Part shown: positions 32,253 to 40,901 of the stretch, one piece after another
Position numbering within the stretch: the stretch's first letter is position 1
How the letters are laid out: every line of letters starts with the position of its first letter
NCBI GenBank assembly: GCA_964567995.1
Contig: CAZMOB010000001.1
Span: 248,001 to 312,000, forward strand
DNA from: JAGOTP01 sp964567995
Lineage (GTDB): Bacteria > Patescibacteriota > Patescibacteriia > 2-12-FULL-60-25
Direction: 5' to 3'
DNA: 64,000 nucleotides
Notes under the pieces: generated by a model
The model's input: only the letters and a program-made list of their open reading frames with translations
Told to the model about the DNA's origin: nothing
The model's database searches: none
Position numbers and translations under genes: made by a program

Positions 32253-35200
32253 GTGTCGAAGCCGTCTTTTCAGATCAAAACGCTTAAGCGCGCTGGCTCC
32301 GACGACGAGTACAAGTTATATCGTGCCGCTCTTGAATATGGTCTCATAGAGCCCATCGTGATCGAGAACCGTGAAGATCTCCGATCGGAACGAATATGGA
32401 AAGACTTGGTCAAGCCTTATCGTCATCAAGTTTCAAACTTGATGACATTTTGTCGTAGATTGCCTGTCACTCTTCTTGCGGATGATGTTGGCTTAGGAAA
32501 GACTGTCAGTGCGGGTCTCGTGGCTAGCGAATTGATTGCTCGAGGAAGGATAAATAAGATTCTCATCGTATGTCCAAAGCTGCTAATGACACAATGGAAG
32601 GAGGAGCTCGAAACAAAATTTGGTATTACTGGAATTGATGAAACCGGTAGAAAGATATTTGATACTGAATTTCCAGAAGGAAGATTTGCACTTATTACTA
32701 CCTACGAATCTGCGCGAATGTATCTGGATAAGATCGCAAAGATCGGGTTCGACATGCTTATCCTTGATGAAGCACATAAACTGCGCAACCTTTATGGTAC
32801 TGACAAAGCTCCAGAAGTAGCTAAACGTTTCAAAAAAGCTTTTGAGGATAGGCTCTTTAAGTATGTGCTAATGTTAACAGCTACGCCGATTCAAAACCGG
32901 CTATGGGATATATATTCATTAGTAGATCTTCTATCGGTCGCTCGAGGACATGAGAATCCTTTTGGGAACGCCAACGCTTTTGCACGAAAGTTCATCGAAG
33001 GTGACCAGGTTAGTGCTCGACAGCTCAAGGAAGATAAGAAAGATGATTTTCGCAGCATTGTTTACGGCTATATGTCACGCTTCAGGCGTGTTGATGCTGA
33101 CCTCGATTTCCCGGAAAGAAAAGTTGAGCTCTATAAAGTTGAGCCTACAGATGGTGAAAAAGAACTCTTTCATTACATAAGGGAAGAGATGGAAAAAATG
33201 AGCCCTTTAGTACGTGTTTCAATTGCACAGGCATTAGTTAGCAGCCCACAAGCATTCTCTTTGCAGTTGCAGAACATGGCCGCCAATGAAACGGTGCCCG
33301 TCGCTTTCGCTGCTGGTGTAAAAGAAATAGTCGCAAGAATCGGGATAACTGCAAAGCTCAATGGACTCGCTACATTGATTGAAAAGCTCAGATTAGAAAA
33401 ACCGGCGCATTGGCGTGTTGTGATCTTTACTGAAAGGAGAGAGACGCAATCCGTTATCGAAGAATTCTTAACAGATAGGGGTGTTACTTGCGGTTTGATC
33501 AATGGAACGTCAGGAGCGAATAACCAAGAGATGATTGGAAAATTTAGATTAGATCCGCCAAAAATACACGTCATTATTTCTACGCGTGCTGGTTCGGAAG
33601 GTGTGAACCTTCAAGCAGCAAATGTTTTGGTTAACTATGATTTGCCTTGGAACCCGATGATTATTGAACAACGCATAGGTCGTATCCAGCGCCTTGCTTC
33701 AAATCACTCTACGGTTTGTATCTTTAACATGATTCTTCGTGGAACCTTTGAAGAGCATATTGTCGGGAGATTGATGGAAAAACTTCAAATGGCGACCCAT
33801 GCTGTTGGCGACGTGGAATCACTTTTAGAGGCGGCAGGTATGGGAGAGGGAAAACCTGAGAGTTTGCAAGATATAATCAGCAAATTAGTTGTTGCGTCTC
33901 TAATGGGAAAAAATATAGAGGCGGCTACCATTTTACAGGAGAAAAATATAGAAGAGGCTAAGATTCAGCTTGAGCGCGATGAGGAAACTATCAACGCTAC
34001 GCTTGGAGGCATGAATGGTGCAGATCAGTCTGGTCCGCAATGTCCTAAGCTCCCTCAGGTAGAACGCTCACTTGATCCGAAAACATTTGTAATCTTGGCT
34101 CTTAAGAGTCTAGGAGGCGACGTTTTGGAGAAATCATCTGGCCAAATCGAGCTTGCATTAGACGGGGAAAATACGCAGATCAGTTTCGATCAAGATACAA
34201 CTATCTCCAGTACATTGTACGTGCCAGGCTCTCCCGCCTTTGAGAAGCTTACTGGCAGGATTGCGAAGATTGGTAAACATCAGATAAATGACATCGATTC
34301 TAATCCGTTACAAATAGCTGAGCGTATAGCTGCTGAATGGATTACGAATTTTAGCGGATCGTACACCAAATCTCAGCTTGATGATGTATCAAGAAATTTT
34401 AAAGGGATAGCTTTACTACAGGTACGCATAACCGTCGCCCATGATAGTTACGAACGTCTCGTCGAAGTGTCATGTTCGCCTAAGGAGCATAATATCAGCA
34501 TTGGGAGACCTGGGCTTGAACCTATAGGGGAAGCGTTTCAAAATCCTTCCGCTGTTGGTCTTGTTCCTGATGCATTGGTCGAGCGCGCTCTGCTTGATTC
34601 AGGAGTGTCTGAATTTATTCGATTCTACACAGAACGCTTAGCTCAAGAGCTTGTAGCGGCAGGGGAAAGTGCTAACAGAAAGAAAAAAATAGAAGATGAC
34701 TTTACGCCAAGAGTAAGTATGTCTTTAGTTGGTTTAGAGGGATCTGTTCAAAGAAGCCTACGTTTAAAAGTTGATTACATGTTAGGTTCCAGAAACGAAT
34801 ATACAAGTACTATTTCCATCGTTCCGTCGAATGGAGAGGTCTTCAAGACTCCATCAATGGAGAAATGTGCAAAGTCCGAAATGACGGTTCCGGTTGAATG
34901 TCTTGATGTATGTCAGATTAGCGGGCAACGAGTCATGCGCCACTTACTTTCTCGCTCAGAGACGAGCGGTAGACCCGCTCTTCCCGAGCATGTTGTAACC
35001 TGCGCCTTAACGGGCAAGAGAGTATTATCCGATGAAGTCGAGAAATCAGACGTATCAGAAAAATTTGTGCTTAAAAATATGTTGGAAGTATCAGCGTTAA
35101 GTGGAAAGCGCGCTGAACCAAATTTCTTTATCGAATGTGCGTTTAGCCTAACTAAGGTTTTAGAAAGTGAATCCTCTATTAGCCAGATTTCAGAAAAAAA

Positions 35201-36302
35201 ATACCGAATAGATCAGCAGCTTTGTTCAGTTGTCAGCGGTAAGCTGGGGCATCAAAAAGAGTTCATTCTTTGTTCTGAGACGAGCCAAGCTATTCTGCCA
35301 GAAGAAGCTGAGAAGTGTGAGATTACAGGAAAAATTGTTAGGCCTGGAATACTTCTAACGTGTAATGCCACAGGAAAGAAAGCAATGCCTGCAGAACTAG
35401 ACGAGTCAGATGTATCGCACAAGATGGTCCTCAAAGCTGTATTGGAGGTTTCCGCGCTAAGTGGCAAGAGAGCTGAGCCTAAATTCTTTTCTAATTGTGA
35501 GTTCAGTTCAACAAAGATTTTGCAAAGCGAGTTGGCTGTCAGTGAGATCTCTGAAAAAAAGTATAGAATTGATCAACAGCTTCGCTCTGTTGTTAGTGGA
35601 AAGACCGGGCATCAAAAAGAATTCGTGGTCTGTATCGAGACTAATCAAGCCATCCTACCTAGCGAAGCGGAGAAATGTGATATTACAGGTAAGGTAGTTA
35701 AACCGGGAATACTTCAACGGTGTGATATCAGTGGCAAGATGGTGATGCCTACGGAGTTAGAAAAGTCTGCCGTGACTGGAAAGATGGCTCTAAAGAAATT
35801 CTTCGTTTCAAGTAGTCTGTCATCCGTAAAGCTGCTAGAAGACGAAGCAATTAGGTCAATAACAGGAAAATTTTGTATGCCTGCTGAAGCGAGGGCTTGT
35901 ACTTGGAGCGGCAGAAAAACGCATCCCGATGACTTGAGGATCTGTCAATTAACGAGTGTTCAGATACACGTCGAGTACGCAGCGGAAGGTGAAATGACTT
36001 GTTTGCAGCCATTGATTCTGCTCTTGAATGGAATTCAAAGAATGACGGATATGCAAGAAATATGGCCTGATGTTTTTAAAAAAGCATCGGCCGCTATCAA
36101 TAATAATCGATTTAAAATTGAAGCTGCGCAAGTATCACCCGATAGGCAATGCTTAGCTATATGCTCAGAGGTAAAAACGATACTTGGAATAAAAACTCGT
36201 CACGTCGGTCTGCTCATTTCGCCCAAAGACAGAAGTATTGTTGGACGAATCGTTTCCGGTAAAAGAGAATCTAGCAATTGGAAATATGAAGCACATTACT
36301 AA
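32253..36302 (+). CDS. SNF2-family helicase with long C-x2-[ST]-G-K repeat tail
   Basis: 1349 residues, GTG start. The N-terminal SNF2 ATPase has GLGKT (80-84), DEAH (172-175), LTATPIQNR (about 208) and TRAGSEGVNLQAANVLVNYDLPWNP..QRIGRIQR (motifs V/VI, about 448-487). After a 400-residue middle region, residues about 880-1235 are a chain of short repeats of the form C/S-x2-[ST]-G-K-x(3-5)-P. They include a clear tandem duplication: VLEVSALSGKRAEP, EKKYRIDQQL and GHQKEF each occur twice about 130 residues apart. The cysteines may form zinc knuckles, with degenerate copies having Ser instead. The downstream nuclease gene overlaps by 17 bp. Confidence 0.9.
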   Translation: MSKPSFQIKTLKRAGSDDEYKLYRAALEYGLIEPIVIENREDLRSERIWKDLVKPYRHQVSNLMTFCRRLPVTLLADDVGLGKTVSAGLVASELIARGRINKILIVCPKLLMTQWKEELETKFGITGIDETGRKIFDTEFPEGRFALITTYESARMYLDKIAKIGFDMLILDEAHKLRNLYGTDKAPEVAKRFKKAFEDRLFKYVLMLTATPIQNRLWDIYSLVDLLSVARGHENPFGNANAFARKFIEGDQVSARQLKEDKKDDFRSIVYGYMSRFRRVDADLDFPERKVELYKVEPTDGEKELFHYIREEMEKMSPLVRVSIAQALVSSPQAFSLQLQNMAANETVPVAFAAGVKEIVARIGITAKLNGLATLIEKLRLEKPAHWRVVIFTERRETQSVIEEFLTDRGVTCGLINGTSGANNQEMIGKFRLDPPKIHVIISTRAGSEGVNLQAANVLVNYDLPWNPMIIEQRIGRIQRLASNHSTVCIFNMILRGTFEEHIVGRLMEKLQMATHAVGDVESLLEAAGMGEGKPESLQDIISKLVVASLMGKNIEAATILQEKNIEEAKIQLERDEETINATLGGMNGADQSGPQCPKLPQVERSLDPKTFVILALKSLGGDVLEKSSGQIELALDGENTQISFDQDTTISSTLYVPGSPAFEKLTGRIAKIGKHQINDIDSNPLQIAERIAAEWITNFSGSYTKSQLDDVSRNFKGIALLQVRITVAHDSYERLVEVSCSPKEHNISIGRPGLEPIGEAFQNPSAVGLVPDALVERALLDSGVSEFIRFYTERLAQELVAAGESANRKKKIEDDFTPRVSMSLVGLEGSVQRSLRLKVDYMLGSRNEYTSTISIVPSNGEVFKTPSMEKCAKSEMTVPVECLDVCQISGQRVMRHLLSRSETSGRPALPEHVVTCALTGKRVLSDEVEKSDVSEKFVLKNMLEVSALSGKRAEPNFFIECAFSLTKVLESESSISQISEKKYRIDQQLCSVVSGKLGHQKEFILCSETSQAILPEEAEKCEITGKIVRPGILLTCNATGKKAMPAELDESDVSHKMVLKAVLEVSALSGKRAEPKFFSNCEFSSTKILQSELAVSEISEKKYRIDQQLRSVVSGKTGHQKEFVVCIETNQAILPSEAEKCDITGKVVKPGILQRCDISGKMVMPTELEKSAVTGKMALKKFFVSSSLSSVKLLEDEAIRSITGKFCMPAEARACTWSGRKTHPDDLRICQLTSVQIHVEYAAEGEMTCLQPLILLLNGIQRMTDMQEIWPDVFKKASAAINNNRFKIEAAQVSPDRQCLAICSEVKTILGIKTRHVGLLISPKDRSIVGRIVSGKRESSNWKYEAHY

Positions 36303-37794
36303 AACTCAATATCTTGAGTACCTTTCTTGTGGAAAGAATGCATGGCTTAAGCTTTATAAGCCTGAGCTCAAGGAGGTATTCGCTCTGTCTGAATTTGAGC
36401 AAAGTCTTTTGGCTAAAGGCAACCTTGTAGAAGAATGGGCGAGAAAGCTTTTTCCTAATGGAGTGCTTATTGAAAGTACTGGTGAGGATGCTGCATCGTT
36501 GACGAAGGAGTTGATAAGCAAAAAAGCTCCCGTGATTTTCCAGTCCACTTTTATTTATGAAGGATTCATGGCTCGCAATGATGTACTTGAATATGACTCT
36601 ATTAATGATTGTTGGAACCTTTACGAAATAAAAGGCACAAATTCTATAAATGAGAGAAGCGAAAAGGCTGAAGGTAGAGATCATATTGAAGACGCTGCAT
36701 TTCAAGCTGCTATCTTGAGAAGTGTCGGTGTTAATATAGGCAGTATTTTCATTATTCATTTGAACAAGGCGTACGTACGAGATGGTGATCTCATCGTCAA
36801 AGATCTTTTTTCTATGGATAATGTGACAGAGAGTGTCCATCATAGGTTGGCGGAAACTGCATCTATGATGCAAAAAGCTAGAGTTGAATTGACGCAGTTG
36901 GATGAAGGAGTTCTTTCGTGTGGATGTTTGTATAGAGGACGCAGCGCTCAATGTACTACTTTTAGGTACTCCTATTCACATGTGCCGGAATACTCAATCC
37001 ACGATTTATCTAGAATCGGAACCGGTAAAAAGAAACTGGAGTCACTTGTAGATTCTGGAATCTTCGATTTAAACGACATTCCAGACGAATTTGAGCTTAC
37101 TGATATACAGAAAAATCAGGTATCAGTATACAAAACAAAGAAACCAATCATTGACCCGTTGGCAATTAAGGCGGAGCTTTCATCGATCGTATTCCCGTTG
37201 TATTTTCTAGACTATGAGAGTTATTCGCCAGCGATACCTCTGTTCAATGGATTCAAGCCCTATCAGCAAATTCCTTTTCAGTTTTCTCTCGATAAAGTCT
37301 CTAACTCAAGCGGCAATGTTGAGCATTTTGAATACCTTCATACGGAGGCATCTGATCCATCCTTAACTATCATCAGGGGACTCCGAGATGTTATTGGCCC
37401 AGAAGGAACAATCATCGTTTGGAACAAAACCTTTGAAAGGATGATCAATACCCAATTGGCACAGAGAAACCCTCAATATGAGGAGTACCTAGAGGATATA
37501 AACGAGCGAATTTATGATTTGAAGGATATATTTCAGAAACAAATGTATGTACATCATGGTTTTAAAGGTAAAACGTCAATAAAAAATGTCCTACCAACTT
37601 TGATACCTACTTTGACTTACAAAGAGCTAGAGATTCAAGATGGCGGAACGGCAACAGAGGCTTGGTACCAAATGGTATATGGATTAACTACCGCTTTTGA
37701 AAAGACTGAGATATCTGAGAATCTTAAAAGATACTGTGGCCGCGATACCCATGCTATGGTAGCGATTTGGCAAGAAGTGCAGAAGTTAATTTAA
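36286..37794 (+). CDS. DUF2779 nuclease (Cas4-like plus DEDD-like domains)
   Basis: 502 residues from ATG 36286, which lies inside the helicase reading frame end (17-bp overlap). The N-terminal half carries a D-x(n)-E-x-K core (NDVLEYDSINDCWNLYEIKG, about 97-115). Cysteines at about 15, 212, 214 and 223 are spaced like the Fe-S ligands of Cas4/AddB-type nucleases. The C-terminal half is DUF2779: PLYFLDYESYSPAIP (about 303-317), PYQQIPFQFSLD, and IVWNKTFE. The late RYCGRDTHAMV gives acidic residues typical of a DEDD exonuclease fold. Coupling to a SNF2 helicase suggests a DNA-processing complex, probably defensive. Confidence 0.85.
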   Translation: MKHITKTQYLEYLSCGKNAWLKLYKPELKEVFALSEFEQSLLAKGNLVEEWARKLFPNGVLIESTGEDAASLTKELISKKAPVIFQSTFIYEGFMARNDVLEYDSINDCWNLYEIKGTNSINERSEKAEGRDHIEDAAFQAAILRSVGVNIGSIFIIHLNKAYVRDGDLIVKDLFSMDNVTESVHHRLAETASMMQKARVELTQLDEGVLSCGCLYRGRSAQCTTFRYSYSHVPEYSIHDLSRIGTGKKKLESLVDSGIFDLNDIPDEFELTDIQKNQVSVYKTKKPIIDPLAIKAELSSIVFPLYFLDYESYSPAIPLFNGFKPYQQIPFQFSLDKVSNSSGNVEHFEYLHTEASDPSLTIIRGLRDVIGPEGTIIVWNKTFERMINTQLAQRNPQYEEYLEDINERIYDLKDIFQKQMYVHHGFKGKTSIKNVLPTLIPTLTYKELEIQDGGTATEAWYQMVYGLTTAFEKTEISENLKRYCGRDTHAMVAIWQEVQKLI

Positions 37795-37816
37795 TATTTA
37801 CTTGCCTGGCAAAGTG

Positions 37817-38895
37817 TCACTCAAGCGTTATTGTTTTGTTTTTGTAGATCAGTCTGCTTCGCAAGTTCCCCAACAGCTCTCGCTTCTCTGGGACGCTTCC
37901 TTCTCTAAGAATGTATTTTGCGTAGTTTCTGATATCAATATTTATTTCTTCTGGCGCTTGTCTCGCCTTGGCTCCAAGTATACTACTTTGGAACTTATTT
38001 AAGCGCGTAATTTCTTCCTCGAATTTTTGACGCACTCCGATCTCATTTAGATCAATTTTATCAAATAATACTGCGAACTGTTCGATTAAGTTTTCTTCTC
38101 TGATTTCTGGTTCTTCGCATACTTGTCTCACGCCTCTGCTACACCGATAATAGACATACCTTCGCACGGTTCCATCTTTCAAGGTTTTATTTTTTCTTGA
38201 GCTGTGATTCCTGATTTGCACGATCCACATGTCATGAGTTTAGTGAACGCGAAGTCTTTCGTTCCGGGTATACCCTTGGGAATCATCTTGAGATTTTCTT
38301 GAACCCTATTAAATACGTCTTGGGAGATAAGGGGTTCGTGTTTCCCATCAAACCATCGCCCACTATTCACCGGAAATTCATATCTTCCTGTATAGAATGG
38401 GTTCACAAGCATTCGATAGATCATGCTTAGGGAAACATTCTTCTCTTTTCTAGTCTTGAGTTTTACATCATCTCTGAACCAATCATAGATTTTTTGACCC
38501 GTCCAACATAAGTATCCGAACTTCTCAAACATCTCTTTGATGATCGGTCCACGCACCGGATCGATAAAAATGCGTCTTGCACCCTTTTCGGCATATTAAT
38601 CATGCAGATACCCAAGAGGGGACATATTTGGCCTGTAACCCATCTCAACCTTTGTCTTGAGGCCTCGTTTTACGTTCACGCTTTTATTATCGTTCTCAAG
38701 CTTGGCCTGACTGCATAAAATCATGAGAAGAAACTTCTCATTCGGATGGTTCGTGAACCGTTGGCTGGCGGTTCGTATTTCTACGAGCTTACCGCTATCC
38801 ATCATGTCGACGATGCTTCCAAGGTCGCCTGCGTTTCTCGAAAGGCGATCAGGGGCCCATGTAAGGATTGCATTGAACTTTCCTGAGCCGATCTG
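37817..38895 (-). pseudogene. Decayed large serine recombinase
   Basis: Closely related to the intact recombinase at 14683-15981 but broken in several places. Homology begins at the equivalent of residue 75, so the catalytic serine region is missing. An in-frame TAA replaces the codon after LGYLHD (near 38597), and a one-base deletion after ITAQEKIK (near 38190) shifts the frame before TLKDGTVRRYVYYRC. The remaining recombinase and zinc-ribbon segments are still easily read, so decay is recent. It closes the second accessory segment; no third copy of the 112-bp repeat was seen near its end. Confidence 0.9.
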
Positions 38896-39078
38896 CTGCA
38901 TGAAAAGGATTATGTGCCCAACGATCTATACGTTTCTTTGCTTCGAATAGAGGATAGCCTAACGCTTTAATAAGCAAATGCAAGATTAAGTATTGTATTT
39001 TTCGTCGATCGAGAGAATGAGTGCCTTCGCTTTCTTCCCATGATCCCGTAAGCGCTTCTCGTGTTTTACCTTATAAGA

Positions 39079-39576
39079 CTAACGGAACTCACCGCTTAGC
39101 AACCAAAGCGCGTTTGGGAATTCTTCTGCATCTACAACATGAACAAGGTTTTTCACCACTGTTTCAAGGAATGCATCAGGGGAAAGAATCTCCTTTGGAT
39201 GGGTTACTTTTCCGTAACGAGCACGGAGAGCGTATTTGAAATCTGTGAGTTTTTCATGAATGGAGACTCCTTGTACTAGAAAGTAAACGCAATCAGCTGA
39301 CTGTAAATAGTTCAGGGTCTGCTCTTTCCAATCAATGCCGAAGAGCAGGTCTTCCTGAGAAAATCTGAAAATAGCAGGGTAGAGAGCGATAACCGCTGCA
39401 TGAGATAGGCGAACGCGCTCCTGTCTAAGGAGATGTATCCCCTGATGGACGCAGTACTCCTGGAATGCACGCAGCTCCTCCGGAGGGCATTCTGGTTTGA
39501 AAAGAAGAAGTCCCATTTTTAATGGAGCGGATTGTCGTTGTTCTTCTAAGTGATCCAAAAGGAAAGTTTTATCCAT
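39079..39576 (-). CDS. Nucleoside-diphosphate-kinase-like protein
   Basis: 165 residues. The order of elements fits the NDP kinase fold. MGLLLFKPECPPEELRAFQEYCVHQGIHLL corresponds to the opening strand and helix (xxIIKPDA). YFLVQGVSIHEKLTDFKYALRARYGK corresponds to the VAMVLEG..RxxxG region. ETVVKNLVHVVDAEE corresponds to the RNxxHGSDS block, keeping the asparagine and the histidine but losing glycine-serine. Sequence divergence is high, so the substrate may not be an ordinary NDP. It is divergent from the metK-led operon (98 bp between starts), which suggests shared regulation and a nucleotide-linked role. Confidence 0.55.
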   Translation of the reverse strand: MDKTFLLDHLEEQRQSAPLKMGLLLFKPECPPEELRAFQEYCVHQGIHLLRQERVRLSHAAVIALYPAIFRFSQEDLLFGIDWKEQTLNYLQSADCVYFLVQGVSIHEKLTDFKYALRARYGKVTHPKEILSPDAFLETVVKNLVHVVDAEEFPNALWLLSGEFR

Positions 39577-39674
39577 ACTGTGCAGCTATTCTACCACGAG
39601 CATGTTTGGGGTTTCGTTTTTGGCGTGAGCTTCTTGTTTTTGGACAGCTCGCTTGCTTTAATTTAAGGGCAAAT

Positions 39675-40898
39675 ATGTCTATTTTTATATCCAAGAAGCA
39701 GCTTGTTGAGCCTTTATACGAGTTTGTTGAACGAAAAGGTATTGGTCATCCTGATACGCTCTCGGACGCATTGGCAGAATACCTCTCCGTTCAGTATTCT
39801 CTGTATACTCGAAAGAACTTCGGAGCAGTTTTACACCACAACTTTGATAAGGTAGGTCTCCTAGGAGGGGCCTCTTCGGTCACATTCGGGAAAGGCGTGC
39901 TCACAAAACCCATTCGAGTTCTGTTAAACGGGAGAGCATCAACTCGTTTCGGCGAAAAAGAGATCCCTTTAAAAGCGCTTCTCATCGGCTGGTCGGAGGA
40001 ATTTTTACACACACGTTTTCCGATGTTGGATTTGAAGAAGCAATTGGAGTTTCACTATAATTTAAGCAATCAGAGCAGCCCCGGAAAGACAGAAGAAAAA
40101 AATGCAAAAAAAGGAACACGAAAATATTGGTTTGAGCCGCGCAGTTTGGATGATCTTCAAGAGCTTACCCATCTTGTATCAAATGACACGTCATTAGGGG
40201 TCGGCTACGCTCCCTCTAGTGTATTAGAAAAGGTTGTATTACGAATCGAAACGCTTTTGAATGGAGAAGCGTTCCATAAGAAGCATCCTTGGATTGGATC
40301 AGATATTAAAATCATGGGATTCCGGCATAAGAAAGAGTTTGATATTACTCTCTGTGTTCCGCAGATTGCGAATGAGGTAAAAGATGCGGAAGCGTATAAG
40401 CGAAATTTACAAGAAGTTCAGAGACAGATCGATATTATCCTCAAAAAGGAGGGCATTCGTTCGGCGGCTGTCCATCTGAATACGCGTGATAACTTTGAAA
40501 CCTCAGAGCTCTATTTAACTGCAATTGGCTCTTCCATTGAAAGTGGGGACGAAGGGTTGGTCGGCCGCGGAAACCGTGTGAATGGAGTGATCTCACCCAT
40601 GCGCCCGATGAGCATGGAAGGGGCGTGCGGAAAAAATCCCGTCTATCACATTGGAAAAGTGTACTATGTCGCAGCCAGCTTCATCAGTGAAAAGATCTAT
40701 AAAAAGTTCAACGTGCCAAATGAAGTTGCGTTGGTAAGTCAAAGTGGAAGAGATTTATGTGATCCCTGGGTCACGTTCGTGGCTGTCCCGCCTAGCTTCC
40801 GTGAAATGGACGCTCTGAAGGCATTTGTCGAGAAAGAATTGAAGCAGATTCCTCACATGACCGAACGCTTACTCCAGCAACAAGTTCGTTTATATTGA
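39675..40898 (+). CDS. metK: Archaeal-type S-adenosylmethionine synthetase
   Basis: Makes S-adenosylmethionine from methionine and ATP, releasing phosphate and pyrophosphate. The 407-residue sequence belongs to the archaeal MAT family (PF01941) rather than bacterial MetK. VERKGIGHPDTLSDALAEYLS is near the start, GRGNRVNGVISPMRP sits in the middle, and GKNPVYHIGKVYYVAA near 320 matches the archaeal GKNPV.H.GKIYN block. ATG 39675 starts at the conserved region. It leads a five-gene operon with gaps of 3, -4, 15 and -17 bp. A supply role for a methylation or aminobutyryl transfer within that pathway is inferred. Confidence 0.9.
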   Translation: MSIFISKKQLVEPLYEFVERKGIGHPDTLSDALAEYLSVQYSLYTRKNFGAVLHHNFDKVGLLGGASSVTFGKGVLTKPIRVLLNGRASTRFGEKEIPLKALLIGWSEEFLHTRFPMLDLKKQLEFHYNLSNQSSPGKTEEKNAKKGTRKYWFEPRSLDDLQELTHLVSNDTSLGVGYAPSSVLEKVVLRIETLLNGEAFHKKHPWIGSDIKIMGFRHKKEFDITLCVPQIANEVKDAEAYKRNLQEVQRQIDIILKKEGIRSAAVHLNTRDNFETSELYLTAIGSSIESGDEGLVGRGNRVNGVISPMRPMSMEGACGKNPVYHIGKVYYVAASFISEKIYKKFNVPNEVALVSQSGRDLCDPWVTFVAVPPSFREMDALKAFVEKELKQIPHMTERLLQQQVRLY

Positions 40899-40901
40899 TG
40901 T

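Noticed and set aside
36271..36951. 226-residue open frame antisense to the DUF2779 gene
   Set aside because: Lys/Ser/Phe-rich sequence without motifs; the plus strand is clearly coding and coupled to the helicase.
39522..39674. N-terminal extension of the SAM synthetase frame
   Set aside because: It would overlap the divergent NDK-like gene start; archaeal MAT homology begins at 39675.
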